Source: Saprospiraceae bacterium
GTDB taxonomy: Bacteria; Bacteroidota; Bacteroidia; Chitinophagales; Saprospiraceae
Assembly (NCBI GenBank): GCA_022844265.1
Contig: JALHMA010000011.1
Coordinates: forward strand, 1-37,674
Direction: 5' to 3'
Length of the DNA: 37,674 nucleotides
Below the pieces are notes generated by a model. It did no database searches. It was not told where the DNA came from and worked only from the letters and a program-made list of their open reading frames with translations. Position numbers and translations under genes: made by a program. Positions 27,038-34,869 of this stretch are shown one piece after another; within the stretch, counting starts at the first letter, position 1; each line of letters starts with the position of its first letter.

Positions 27038-28804
27038 TTATTCCGCATCGCCACTCACCCCGAGTGTGGTTCTGAATACGCGGGAAAAGTGTTCCGTTTG
27101 TTGCACCGCTTCAAAAGTGCCATCGAATACAACAATTCCTTTGTTCAGGATAATCACGCGGTCGCAGAGGGCTGCCAGCACTGGATCGGAACTGGTGCAA
27201 ATGAGCGTCCAGGGTTTTGCTTTGTCGGTCAGAAATTGTGCGATGCGCAGCCGGTCCCGGAAATTGAGGTGACCTAGCGGTTCTTCCAATACCAGCATGT
27301 TCGGGTTGTTGGACACAGCGCGCGCCACCAGAATTTTCGTAACTATACTTCGTGAAATATTGTGGCCGCCGGGTAAAAGTTGGGTTTCCAAACCTTCTGT
27401 CGCCTCCTGAATGAACGTGTTTAATCCTACTGTTTCAATAACCTGTAATACGCGCTGGAGTGGAATGCGCGGATTGCCCAGGGTAATATTTTCAAGTATA
27501 CTGCCCTTGAAAATATCCTCCTGAGAGGATAAATCTCCGATATGTTCACGCAGGCTGCGCAGGTTCAGGTTTCTTTTAGATAGTCCGTTGAACATCAGCG
27601 ATCCGGTGAAGTCACGTTTCACAACGGACAGAATTTGCATGAGCGTGCTTTTGCCGGAACCGTTGTACCCGGCAATGACCACCCGTTCACCGCCTTTTAT
27701 TTGAAGCGAAATGGATTGAAGAACGGGCGAACTGCCGTCCTCGTACTGATAACCAAGATCGCGCATTTCGACCTCTAACGGCTGCTCGGGGCTGCAGAAC
27801 TCATTGACCAAAATACCGCCTTCGCGTTCGAGGGGTAAATCCGCCACCTGCCCCAGTTTTTCGGTAGCGGTAAGCACATCGTACGCTGTTTCATGCAATA
27901 AAATCAGTTTTTCCACCGATTCAATAACAAACAAAATCAGGAGTTCTGCGGCGACAAACTGTCCGAGGTTAAGTTCGTTCGACATCACCAGTGCGCTTCC
28001 CAATATCAGAAAACCGCCCAGAATGAGTACCCTGAATGCGACGCTGCTGATGAATTGGGTCAGCAGGATGCGCCAGTGTTTCGCACGCGCATTGAGGTAA
28101 TGCACCGTAAGTGAATCTGCCTGCCGCAACGGGAAATCATTTTCCCCGGCCAGTTTGAATGTATTGGATACGCGCCCCAGTTCCTCGAGCCAAAAAGCAA
28201 TCTTGTACTTGTATTTCGATTCCACCAGGCTGGTTTCTACGCCCTGGGGAGCCGTCCAGTAAAACAGGATAGCCAACAGACCCAGTAATAACAGGGAGAA
28301 CGTCACAAAAGCGGCATGGTAAAAAGAAAGTAGCATCAGGCTGAAAAAAATCTGAAGCACTGCGGTACTGCCCTCAATCAATATTTTGGGTAAGCCCTTC
28401 TGAAGGGTGAGCGTATCGAAGAAGCGGTTGACCAATTCAGGTACATACTCGCGCCGCAACAGTTCCAGGTTGAAGCGGGGGATACGCATGGCAAATTCAA
28501 CGGCCGAATCGGCAAAAATTCGGCGCTGCATGTATTCCATAAGGGAAAGTTGCATGATCCGGAGTATGCCGGCCAGCAACGCGCCGACCAGTACAAAAAG
28601 TACCAGGACTCCCCAGGAGGCATTGATGGCCCCACCGGCAATCTGGCTGATAATCGCCTGAATACCAAGCGGTAAAGAGAGATTAATCAGGCCTGCTACC
28701 ACGGCGTATAAAATCAGGTAGCGTATTTCACGGCGAAACTGGCTAAGTAGCCGAAGCAAACGCCGGATCGGAGTCATTTGAAGGTTAATATATTGTTCAG
28801 GCAT
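27038..28804 (-). CDS. ABC exporter (fused TMD-NBD) with divergent nucleotide-binding motifs
   Basis: 588 residues: six-helix membrane domain (~27-310) and C-terminal NBD (~340-575). No N-terminal C39 peptidase domain, so a type-I-like exporter without leader cleavage. Walker A is intact (GYNGSGKST, Lys385), and the Q-loop Gln429 (LSSQED) is present. The signature is PGGHNIS (478-484) instead of LSGGQ, Walker B ends LVLEEP (Glu507 in place of the usual Asp, followed by Glu508), and the switch region reads ICTSSDP (536-541), lacking the usual His. The NBD could be an impaired or differently paired ATPase. First gene of the ABC-HlyD-TolC operon. Confidence 0.9.
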   Translation of the reverse strand: MPEQYINLQMTPIRRLLRLLSQFRREIRYLILYAVVAGLINLSLPLGIQAIISQIAGGAINASWGVLVLFVLVGALLAGILRIMQLSLMEYMQRRIFADSAVEFAMRIPRFNLELLRREYVPELVNRFFDTLTLQKGLPKILIEGSTAVLQIFFSLMLLSFYHAAFVTFSLLLLGLLAILFYWTAPQGVETSLVESKYKYKIAFWLEELGRVSNTFKLAGENDFPLRQADSLTVHYLNARAKHWRILLTQFISSVAFRVLILGGFLILGSALVMSNELNLGQFVAAELLILFVIESVEKLILLHETAYDVLTATEKLGQVADLPLEREGGILVNEFCSPEQPLEVEMRDLGYQYEDGSSPVLQSISLQIKGGERVVIAGYNGSGKSTLMQILSVVKRDFTGSLMFNGLSKRNLNLRSLREHIGDLSSQEDIFKGSILENITLGNPRIPLQRVLQVIETVGLNTFIQEATEGLETQLLPGGHNISRSIVTKILVARAVSNNPNMLVLEEPLGHLNFRDRLRIAQFLTDKAKPWTLICTSSDPVLAALCDRVIILNKGIVVFDGTFEAVQQTEHFSRVFRTTLGVSGDAE

Positions 28805-28890
28805 TTTCGATAAATACTTGTTCGGTCAGTTAGCACATCAGGACGGATTATTTTGCCAGATCAGGCAATCGGATTTTTAAAACGATTTTC

Positions 28891-30018
28891 ATGGTAACTT
28901 GTTTAAGACTGCAACCTACAAACTTCTCATTGCACAACTATCTTTACGCAAAAATTGCAATCTTGAAACTACAGGAACGACTTGATTTATTAGCCGAACT
29001 GGGTCACTACCTCCGCGCGGGCGGAGATGAAGACCTGGATGCAGCGGTGCAGCAATCATCCATTGAAAATCAATGGTTTACCGAGGAAAATATTCGCAGC
29101 GCACTGAAAGCCATTGCAGAGAAATTCCTGGATCGCGATAAATTGGCCGCCTGGGCTGCCCAATATCCGATGGCCGATCCGGGATACCCGGAAAAAACGG
29201 TCGCTCTGATTATGGCCGGCAATATTCCGCTGGTGGGATTTCACGACTGGTTGTGCGTTTTTGTGGCGGGGCAGCGCGCCAAGGTAAAACTATCCGATAA
29301 AGACAAGCGCCTCTTGCCGCTATTGGTACAGAAAATGGGGCACTGGCGCAAGGATTCCTGGGCGTATACCGAGTTTTTGTCGGACAATGACCGCCTGAAA
29401 GATTTTGACGCCGTTATCGCGACGGGAAGCAACAATACGGCGCGTTATTTCGAACAATATTTCGGGAAATACCCACACATTATCCGCCGCAACCGAAACA
29501 GTGTGGCTGTGCTGACCGGGTTGGAAACTATTCCAGAGCTGTACGCCCTGGGCCGCGATATTTTTTCTTATTTCGGTCTGGGTTGCCGCAATGTCAGTAA
29601 ATTGTATGTGCCGCATGGCTACCACTTCGATACGCTGCTCGAAACCCTGCACGAATACCGGGAGATGATTCTCCACAACAAGTACAAGAACAATTTCGAT
29701 TACAATTTCACCTTGTACATCATCAATAACATACCGCATAAAAACAACGGATGTTTATTGTTGAAAGAAGATACTTCTTTACAGGCACGTATTGCGTCGG
29801 TGCATTACGAATACTACGATGATCTCCATGATCTTGATGCACAGTTAGCAGACCATAAAAATGATATTCAATGCGTGGTGAGCAATGTGCAGTTACCGCA
29901 ATTCCAGGTTTTACCGTTCGGTCAATCGCAGGAACCCGGACTGCATGACTATGCAGACGGCGTGGACATCATGCAGTTTTTATCGGCGTTGAATTTTGTG
30001 CGGGAAAAAGCCGTATAG
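28891..30018 (+). CDS. Acyl-CoA reductase (LuxC-type)
   Basis: Full-length LuxC/PF05893-type protein. Family-typical segments: PGYPEKTVALIMAGNIPLVG, IATGSNNTARYFEQYF, YFGLGCRNVSKLYVPHGYHF and a conserved NNIPHKNNG loop; Cys in GLGCRNVSK is the candidate catalytic cysteine. It reduces fatty acyl-CoA/ACP to aldehyde (known for LuxC; in Bacteroidota the role is uncertain). The family usually starts KLQER...; a TTG at 28963 gives exactly that, with a near-consensus TATCTTTA 17 bases before it, so the 24 residues from 28891 may be untranslated. Stop TAG overlaps a heptamer element. Confidence 0.85.
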   Translation: MVTCLRLQPTNFSLHNYLYAKIAILKLQERLDLLAELGHYLRAGGDEDLDAAVQQSSIENQWFTEENIRSALKAIAEKFLDRDKLAAWAAQYPMADPGYPEKTVALIMAGNIPLVGFHDWLCVFVAGQRAKVKLSDKDKRLLPLLVQKMGHWRKDSWAYTEFLSDNDRLKDFDAVIATGSNNTARYFEQYFGKYPHIIRRNRNSVAVLTGLETIPELYALGRDIFSYFGLGCRNVSKLYVPHGYHFDTLLETLHEYREMILHNKYKNNFDYNFTLYIINNIPHKNNGCLLLKEDTSLQARIASVHYEYYDDLHDLDAQLADHKNDIQCVVSNVQLPQFQVLPFGQSQEPGLHDYADGVDIMQFLSALNFVREKAV

Positions 30019-30276
30019 TGTTTGGTGTATGGTGTTTAGTGTTTAGTGTTTGGGGCGCTTCGCCCTTGGCATCAGCCCCCGACCCCTAAAGGGGAGTGCA
30101 TCGCAATAAATTAAAATTTATATCTTAAAGTACAGATTATCAATCTATTGCGATGCACTCCCCTTTAGGGGTCGGGGGCTGATGCCAAGGGCGAAGCGCC
30201 CCAAACACTAAACACTAAACACCAAACACTGCCAAAGGCGGAGCGCCCCAAACACTAAACACCATACACCAAACAC
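30018..30276. repeat. GTGTTTA heptamer element with perfect 78-bp inverted repeat
   Basis: Left units GTGTTTG, GTGTATG, GTGTTTA, GTGTTTA and GTGTTTG (30018-30052) lead into a GC-rich core. The arms 30031-30108 and 30146-30223 are identical inverted copies over 78 bases. The 37-base loop is AT-rich. A further partial arm follows (30231-30276), with the same heptamer order as the left end and a slightly diverged GGAGCGCCCC core. Thus it has two right arms and one left arm. It fills the spacer between two convergent genes, and the acyl-CoA reductase stop overlaps it. Confidence 0.95.
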
Positions 30277-30278
30277 CA

Positions 30279-31379
30279 TTATGTTATTTTAACAAACCGC
30301 CCGAACACCCATTCGCTGTGCGCAATCCGCAGCCAGCCATCCTGTTCCTCGAACACCTGCATCTTGTCGCCCTTTTCCAAACGGCGCAAAATGATATAAT
30401 CCGTACCAGGGCCCTGGCGGGTGTTGAGTTCATTGGTGCCGGTCACTTCGCCTTGTTTGGGGGCCAGGGGCTGTACCAGCGACTGGGCTATAAACTGCCC
30501 TTCACCTACTTTTAGCCAGGAACCGGACTGCCCGATAACATCCACCATGACACCATTTGGACGCGCGTCGACGACTGCAAAATTGCTGCCCGGGCCGGAG
30601 CGGATGTTGGCGCCCGTGCGCGAATTAATTTGTCCGAGCCAGGTGTTAAATGAAATAGTTACATAATTTTTGGACACCCATCGACCCGTTCCAATGCGCA
30701 GCCAGCCACTTTTTTCTTCATAAATATCGACTTCTGTGCCCAAAGGCAAATTTGCCAACACGTTAAAAGTGGTTCCAGGCCCGCTGCGGACATTGAGTCC
30801 TCTCGGCGTGGTTATCCCAACGGCTATCTGTGGCGCAGGGTCATCGGCCATAGCCTTCACAATGTCAGTTTTAAACGCCTGCCATTTTTTTTCTTCCAGC
30901 ATCATTTTGGGGCAGTCTTTGCCGGTGATATCGAAATGCCGGTAGAGGTCGTGGATGCTAAACTGGTATTTGCGCAGCAGGTGGGCGGCGAGGTCGACGG
31001 AATTCCGGTAGGTTTTATTCCAGTCGCCGTCTTTGTTGACGCACATTTCAAATCCGATCACGAAATAATTGGGCGTCAGGCTTCCTTCCTTAATCCGGTT
31101 TCCGTCCGATTTGTAAATATTGGCGCCGACATGGTAACCCACTTCGTTATCAGGCAGGCACTGGATAATGGCTTTGTCATCGACGATGTAATGCGCCGAA
31201 GCATAGCGATCTGTATTGTTAAAATAATTTCGGTTGGCCTTGGCAGTGGCGCCTTTATCCGTATTGGCGGTCCAGTGTGCGATCACACCTTTCAGTTTTC
31301 GGATGGAATAAGTGTTCTGATCGCGCAGAAAAGGGCGGTTGCGTTTGTTCGTAAGTAAATCTTTGGTAATGCTCAGCAT
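30279..31379 (-). CDS. N-acetylmuramoyl-L-alanine amidase with three SH3 domains
   Basis: 366 residues. Amidase_2 (PGRP/T7-lysozyme type) N-terminus: zinc ligands His35 (GVIAHWT), His148 (YRHFDITG) and Cys156 (KDCP), with GFEMCVN (Glu111) near the active site. From ~191 three bacterial SH3 (SH3_3) domains follow, each opening with the [L/A]N-[V/I/T]-R-[S/Q]-GPG pattern (about 195, 255 and 317) and ending with a GxW strand. No signal peptide is visible, as in phage endolysins, yet no phage genes are nearby. It cleaves the peptide side chain of peptidoglycan; a cell-wall remodelling or defence role is inferred. Confidence 0.9.
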   Translation of the reverse strand: MLSITKDLLTNKRNRPFLRDQNTYSIRKLKGVIAHWTANTDKGATAKANRNYFNNTDRYASAHYIVDDKAIIQCLPDNEVGYHVGANIYKSDGNRIKEGSLTPNYFVIGFEMCVNKDGDWNKTYRNSVDLAAHLLRKYQFSIHDLYRHFDITGKDCPKMMLEEKKWQAFKTDIVKAMADDPAPQIAVGITTPRGLNVRSGPGTTFNVLANLPLGTEVDIYEEKSGWLRIGTGRWVSKNYVTISFNTWLGQINSRTGANIRSGPGSNFAVVDARPNGVMVDVIGQSGSWLKVGEGQFIAQSLVQPLAPKQGEVTGTNELNTRQGPGTDYIILRRLEKGDKMQVFEEQDGWLRIAHSEWVFGRFVKIT

Positions 31380-31411
31380 ATATTAAGTGGCTCTGGGTTG
31401 TAGAAGTCTGT

Positions 31412-31419
31412 TAATTTTG
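31412..31419 (+). promoter_or_regulatory. Probable -7 promoter element of trmD
   Basis: TAATTTTG, an exact TAnnTTTG match, 19 bases before the trmD ATG, predicting a very short leader. Confidence 0.45.
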
Positions 31420-31438
31420 CGGTGAAAATAACTGAAAA

Positions 31439-32131
31439 ATGCGTTTTGATATTATATCCGTTCTGCCGGAATTGTTGGAAAGTCCTTTAAATCACTCCAT
31501 TATGAAGCGGGCCAAAGATAAAGGGCTGCTCGAAGTGTACCTGCATCAATTGCGCGACTATGCCACCGGCAAACACAAACAGGTGGATGATTACCAGTTT
31601 GGCGGCGGCGCAGGCATGGTCATGAAACCCGAACCGATTGCTGCCTGCATCGAACAATTGATGTCTGAACGCAATTACGACGAAATTATTTACACTTCGC
31701 CGGACGGACAGTGCCTCGATCAGCAACTTTGTAACCGCCTGAGCATGAAGCAGAATGTCATCATTCTTTGTGGCCATTATAAAGGTATCGACGAACGCAT
31801 CCGGCAGAAATACATCACGATGGAAATCAGTATCGGCGATTATGTGCTCTCCGGTGGCGAACTGGCCGCCGCCGTGCTGGTGGACTCCATTGGCCGGCTC
31901 ATTCCCGGTGTTTTGAATGACGAAACTTCCGCATTGTTCGATAGTTTTCAGGATGATTTGCTCGCGCCGCCGGTTTACACCCGCCCGGCAGAATGGGAAG
32001 GTATGAAAGTTCCCGACGTCTTGCTGTCAGGCCACGAAAAAATGATAGATGACTGGCGGCACGACCAGAGTATGGAGCGGACAAAAGCGCGCCGGCCGGA
32101 TCTCTGGGAAAGATTCCAGAATGGTGTTTAG
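31439..32131 (+). CDS. trmD: tRNA (guanine-37-N1)-methyltransferase TrmD
   Basis: 230 residues, the normal TrmD length. SPOUT trefoil-knot signatures: the N-terminal [33 protein letters not shown], the SAM-knot segment [12 protein letters not shown] and [16 protein letters not shown]. It methylates G37 of tRNAs reading CNN, preventing frameshifting. In many bacteria it sits in a ribosomal-protein operon with rpsP/rimM/rplS, but here it stands alone. Stop TAG is read from the GTGTTTA heptamer (last residues NGV). Confidence 0.97.
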   Translation: MRFDIISVLPELLESPLNHSIMKRAKDKGLLEVYLHQLRDYATGKHKQVDDYQFGGGAGMVMKPEPIAACIEQLMSERNYDEIIYTSPDGQCLDQQLCNRLSMKQNVIILCGHYKGIDERIRQKYITMEISIGDYVLSGGELAAAVLVDSIGRLIPGVLNDETSALFDSFQDDLLAPPVYTRPAEWEGMKVPDVLLSGHEKMIDDWRHDQSMERTKARRPDLWERFQNGV

Positions 32132-32242
32132 TGTATGGTGTTTTGGGTACTTCGCTTTTGGCGTTAGAGTGCATTTTGGCCAAATTACATTCTAACGCCA
32201 AAAGCGAAGCACACTAAACACTAAATACCATACACTAAACAC
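32124..32242. repeat. GTGTTTA heptamer palindrome after trmD
   Basis: Left units GTGTTTA, GTGTATG and GTGTTTT (32124-32144). The right end (minus strand) reads GTGTTTA, GTGTATG, GTATTTA and GTGTTTA. The core CTTCGCTTTTGGCGTTAGA (32150-32168) pairs exactly with 32191-32209. The heptamer flavour is the same as the element at 30018, but the core is unrelated. It supplies the trmD stop. Confidence 0.88.
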
Positions 32243-32276
32243 ATTTTTTTGCTTAGTTAAAATTTTCTGTGTTGTA

Positions 32277-32311
32277 TTTGTTGTTTAAAAACACAAATAG
32301 TTTTACATTTG
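32277..32311 (+). promoter_or_regulatory. Probable promoter of the zinc-ribbon gene
   Basis: TTTG (32277-32280), a 23-base spacer and TACATTTG (32304-32311), an exact -7 match. The ATG at 32342 is 30 bases further. Confidence 0.45.
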
Positions 32312-32341
32312 TGATCTGATTTAACATACAACGCATGGGTT

Positions 32342-33313
32342 ATGAAACTTTGTCCAAATTGTGCAGCTGAAATTATTCCCGGCTCCAAATTTTGCCATCG
32401 CTGTGGCGACAAGGTCGTCGAGCGCATGAAAGATTGTCCGTCATGCCAGGAGCAAAGCCCCCTGGCTTCCGTCTTTTGCCACCATTGCGGTTTTCATTTT
32501 GAAGGCAGGCACCGCAGCGATCATGGTTATCAGCCGGTTTATCCCCTGGATTTTAACCCAGTTACGCTGACGGAGCAGGTAAAAGCATTGTTTTTTAAAA
32601 GTTTAAAACGGCGGATTGAAGAGGAGCACGATGTTGCCAAATACAGCGACTACGTACACCGTTTTTACGATTCCCGTTTCCGGGAAATTTACAGCCTGCG
32701 CGCCGAACAAATAGCCGATGACCTGATGATGCAGTGGGAACGTTTTGGACGAGCGTCATTGGAAGAAGTGGACCGGCGTATCGAAACGGCATTTGAAGGG
32801 CTGATGGATTATTTTATCATTCAATTTTGCCCCGACCTTAATGGCGTTATGCTGCCGCCCTCCATCCTGAAATATGAAAAATTGCAATTGGAGACTGCTG
32901 ATTTGTGGACCGTACTGACAGACTTCCTCGATTTTGAACGGGAAGAAGAAGTCTTTTACATTGATTTTATCACCATGCCCGCCGACTTGCTGGCCAATGC
33001 CTGCAAGAATTACCTTTTTGCCGAACGCAAGGAAAAAGTGTTTTTCATTTGCGATTTATCGCTCAAGGGAAATTGTAAAGAGGGTTTTGCCATGACAAAC
33101 AAGGCCATTTACTGGCGTGCGCCGTTTGATAAAGCGCGGCGGGTATCATATGAAGACCTGCGCGACATTCGCAGGGAAAAAGAATGGCTGACCATCAACG
33201 GCCATTTTTTCACGGTGAATCCAAGTTTGAACCTGAAACTGTGCAAATTGCTCAAAAAACTGCGCAAATGGAAACCTGAAACGCCCCAGGCAGCCAAAGT
33301 GAGTGGCCGTTGA
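32342..33313 (+). CDS. Double zinc-ribbon protein with C-terminal PH-like domain
   Basis: 323 residues. Two tandem zinc ribbons at the N-terminus: Cys4-x2-Cys7 with Cys18-x2-Cys21, and Cys32-x2-Cys35 with Cys46-x2-Cys49, each in the FC-HxCG arrangement of zinc_ribbon_2. The middle (~70-200) is helical and charged (VDRRIETAFEGLMDYFIIQF). The last ~80 residues (GNCKEGFAMTNKAIYWRAPF, VSYEDLRDIRREKEWLTING) resemble a bacterial PH-like domain, with an A-x-TN-x-x-[IL]YW core. No signal or membrane helix. It sits just before tRNA-His. Function unknown. Confidence 0.72.
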   Translation: MKLCPNCAAEIIPGSKFCHRCGDKVVERMKDCPSCQEQSPLASVFCHHCGFHFEGRHRSDHGYQPVYPLDFNPVTLTEQVKALFFKSLKRRIEEEHDVAKYSDYVHRFYDSRFREIYSLRAEQIADDLMMQWERFGRASLEEVDRRIETAFEGLMDYFIIQFCPDLNGVMLPPSILKYEKLQLETADLWTVLTDFLDFEREEEVFYIDFITMPADLLANACKNYLFAERKEKVFFICDLSLKGNCKEGFAMTNKAIYWRAPFDKARRVSYEDLRDIRREKEWLTINGHFFTVNPSLNLKLCKLLKKLRKWKPETPQAAKVSGR

Positions 33314-33342
33314 AACTTTTTTAAAATTTTCGGGGTTTAATT

Positions 33343-33375
33343 TTTGTCTGTTTTCAAAAACCGATACTATCTTTG
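33343..33375 (+). promoter_or_regulatory. Promoter of tRNA-His
   Basis: TTTG (33343-33346), a 21-base spacer and TATCTTTG (33368-33375), an exact TAnnTTTG. The tRNA begins 21 bases downstream. Confidence 0.55.
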
Positions 33376-33395
33376 CACCCGCTTTCGAGCAAAAT

Positions 33396-33473
33396 GGAGG
33401 TTGTAGCTCAGTTGGTTAGAGCGCAGGTTTGTGGTTCCTGAGGTCGGGGGTTCGAGACCCCTCATCCTCCCCA
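33396..33473 (+). tRNA. tRNA-His (GTG)
   Basis: Full cloverleaf with encoded CCA (33471-33473). G-1 (33396) pairs with C73 (33470), the histidine identity feature. D-stem GCTC/GAGC; anticodon GTG at 33431-33433 in the loop TTGTGGT; T-arm GGGGG, TTCGAGA, CCCCT. Two unusual U-U oppositions: position 5 with 68 in the acceptor stem and 31 with 39 at the base of the anticodon loop. Confidence 0.95.
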
Positions 33474-33480
33474 GAAAAAA

Positions 33481-33513
33481 GAGTCATCCCGAACATTCGG
33501 GGTGGCTCTTTTT
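33481..33513 (+). terminator. Intrinsic terminator of tRNA-His
   Basis: GAGTCATCCC pairs with GGGGTGGCTC (two G-U pairs) around a short loop, immediately followed by TTTTT, starting 7 bases after the tRNA end. Confidence 0.85.
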
Positions 33514-33530
33514 GTTTGTGCGAAAATGGA

Positions 33531-33685
33531 ACACGGATAAAAAGGATGAAACACGGATTTCTTAAATCCGTGTCTCATCCTTTTTAAATCTTCATGGAAA
33601 ACTAGTTTTGGTTAAATTATTTGCAAATGCTTGATTATCAACACTGATAACCAATAACTAATAACCAATAACTACTTATCCGTGT
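33531..33685. repeat. Nested palindromes: 22-bp hairpin and element E framed by ACACGGATAA
   Basis: ACACGGATAA (33531-33540) is mirrored by TTATCCGTGT (33676-33685). Inside lies a separate hairpin, 33539-33560 with 33564-33585, 22 bp with one mismatch and the loop CTT, whose arms also contain ACACGGAT. Between that hairpin and the outer right arm sits dispersed copy E. The layout looks like an element inserted into, or joined to, an older palindrome. Confidence 0.8.
33601..33674 (-). repeat. Dispersed element, copy E
   Basis: Minus strand: TAGTTAT, TGGTTAT, TAGTTAT, TGGTTAT, CAGTGTT, GATAATC, then AAGCATTTGCAAATAATTT and AACCAAAACTAGT. The right half is close to copies C and D. GGTTATCA/TGATAATC and ATTTGCAAAT form small internal palindromes. 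It is 22 bases downstream of the DUF1573 stop. Confidence 0.85.
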
Positions 33686-33696
33686 GCCATTTTTAT

Positions 33697-34170
33697 CTAT
33701 TTTTGCTCATTCACCATACCTTTCAGCATGATTTGCGTCTCATTCGGGTAGGTATTGGCAATAACCGTGATGGCTTTACGCTGCTGATTTTTTTTCATGT
33801 CGGTATTGAACTTGGCCAGAATTTCACCGGTGCCACCTGGTGGAATCGGTTCATCGGGCCACTCCGGAATGGTGCAGCCGCAGGTAGAACGGGCGTTCAG
33901 AATAGTCAGCGGCACTTTTCCGGTATTGGTAAATTTGAAACTATGGGTTACGATAGCGCCTTCCGTGACCTCTCCGAAATCAAATTCGCTTTCATCAAAG
34001 CGGATTCGCGCTAATTGATTGGTATCGCCTGTCAGTTCAGCGGTAGCCGGATTGCGTATCATGTCGGAATTTGGGCCGCCGGAAAGTTCCTGAACACCTT
34101 CCGTTTTGTCATTTTTGCAGGCGAGAAATGCAAAAACACCCACAAAGAGTAATAAAAGACCGTTTTTCAT
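33697..34170 (-). CDS. DUF1573 lipoprotein
   Basis: 157 residues. The signal peptide ends FLAC (Cys18), a lipobox, so this is a predicted lipoprotein. The rest (~55-155) is a single DUF1573 beta-sandwich: FDFGEVTEGAIVTHSFKFTN, the conserved STCGCTIPEWP with two cysteines, and IPPGGTGEILAKFNTD. DUF1573 proteins are common exported Bacteroidota proteins of unknown function. Convergent to tRNA-His. Confidence 0.9.
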   Translation of the reverse strand: MKNGLLLLFVGVFAFLACKNDKTEGVQELSGGPNSDMIRNPATAELTGDTNQLARIRFDESEFDFGEVTEGAIVTHSFKFTNTGKVPLTILNARSTCGCTIPEWPDEPIPPGGTGEILAKFNTDMKKNQQRKAITVIANTYPNETQIMLKGMVNEQK

Positions 34171-34288
34171 ATTGAGATATTAAGAAGCGCCTGCAAAAGA
34201 TTTTTAAACAGGCTTTTTTGTATAAAATTCGGACAAAAGTACGTTGACCGTATTAGCCCGCACAGCTTATTTTCTTAAGGAAACGCAA

Positions 34289-34813
34289 ATGACCGTACCG
34301 ATATTTTTACTGGGTTTTATGGGAAGCGGCAAGTCGTATTGGGGCCGCAGGCTATCGGCAACACTTGAAATGCCTTTTTATGACCTGGACGCGTATATAG
34401 TTGCCCAGACGGGCAAGAGCATTCCCGAACTTTTTGCCGAACACGGTGAAGCCGGTTTCCGAAAAATAGAACAGGCATATCTTCTGGGTTTGATCGAACA
34501 ACCGGCTTCTGTGGTATCTACCGGCGGTGGAACGCCCTGTTTTTTTGATAATATGGAGCAAATGAACCTGTTTGGTCGCACCATCTACCTCCAGGTACCT
34601 GTCGAAATACTGGCCGCACGTTTATCCAAAGAAATGCACCGGCGTCCGTTGCTGGCCGGGCTCGACAGCGAAGAACTGCCGGATTTTATAAAAAATTTGC
34701 TCGAAAAACGCGCTCCTTTTTATGAACTGGCCCAGCAAAAGCCGGAATGGAGTGGGGTAGAGGCTGTTTATTTTGAACGGATATTGGAAGCGACAACGCT
34801 GAATAAAACCTGA
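34289..34813 (+). CDS. aroK: Shikimate kinase
   Basis: 174 residues from the ATG at 34289; a TTG at 34244 adds 15 residues without family counterpart. Walker A GFMGSGKS, the shikimate-binding D-x-D (YDLDAYI), EHGEAGFRKIEQ and the adenine/shikimate region STGGGTPCF are all present, with the lid Arg motif MHRRPLL. It phosphorylates shikimate in aromatic amino-acid synthesis. A lone gene with no other aro gene in the window. Confidence 0.93.
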   Translation: MTVPIFLLGFMGSGKSYWGRRLSATLEMPFYDLDAYIVAQTGKSIPELFAEHGEAGFRKIEQAYLLGLIEQPASVVSTGGGTPCFFDNMEQMNLFGRTIYLQVPVEILAARLSKEMHRRPLLAGLDSEELPDFIKNLLEKRAPFYELAQQKPEWSGVEAVYFERILEATTLNKT

Positions 34814-34841
34814 AAAATAAACAAAATGTCAGTGGGAAGGC

Positions 34842-34849
34842 TACATTTG
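34842..34849 (+). promoter_or_regulatory. Probable -7 promoter element of rmuC
   Basis: TACATTTG, an exact TAnnTTTG match, 20 bases before the ATG at 34870. No clear -33 box. Confidence 0.45.
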
Positions 34850-34869
34850 TCCAACAAAATATTTTACAG

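Noticed and set aside
30018-30276. CRISPR array
   Set aside because: Repeats are inverted arms and 7-base units, not ~25-37-base direct repeats with spacers, and no cas genes are present.
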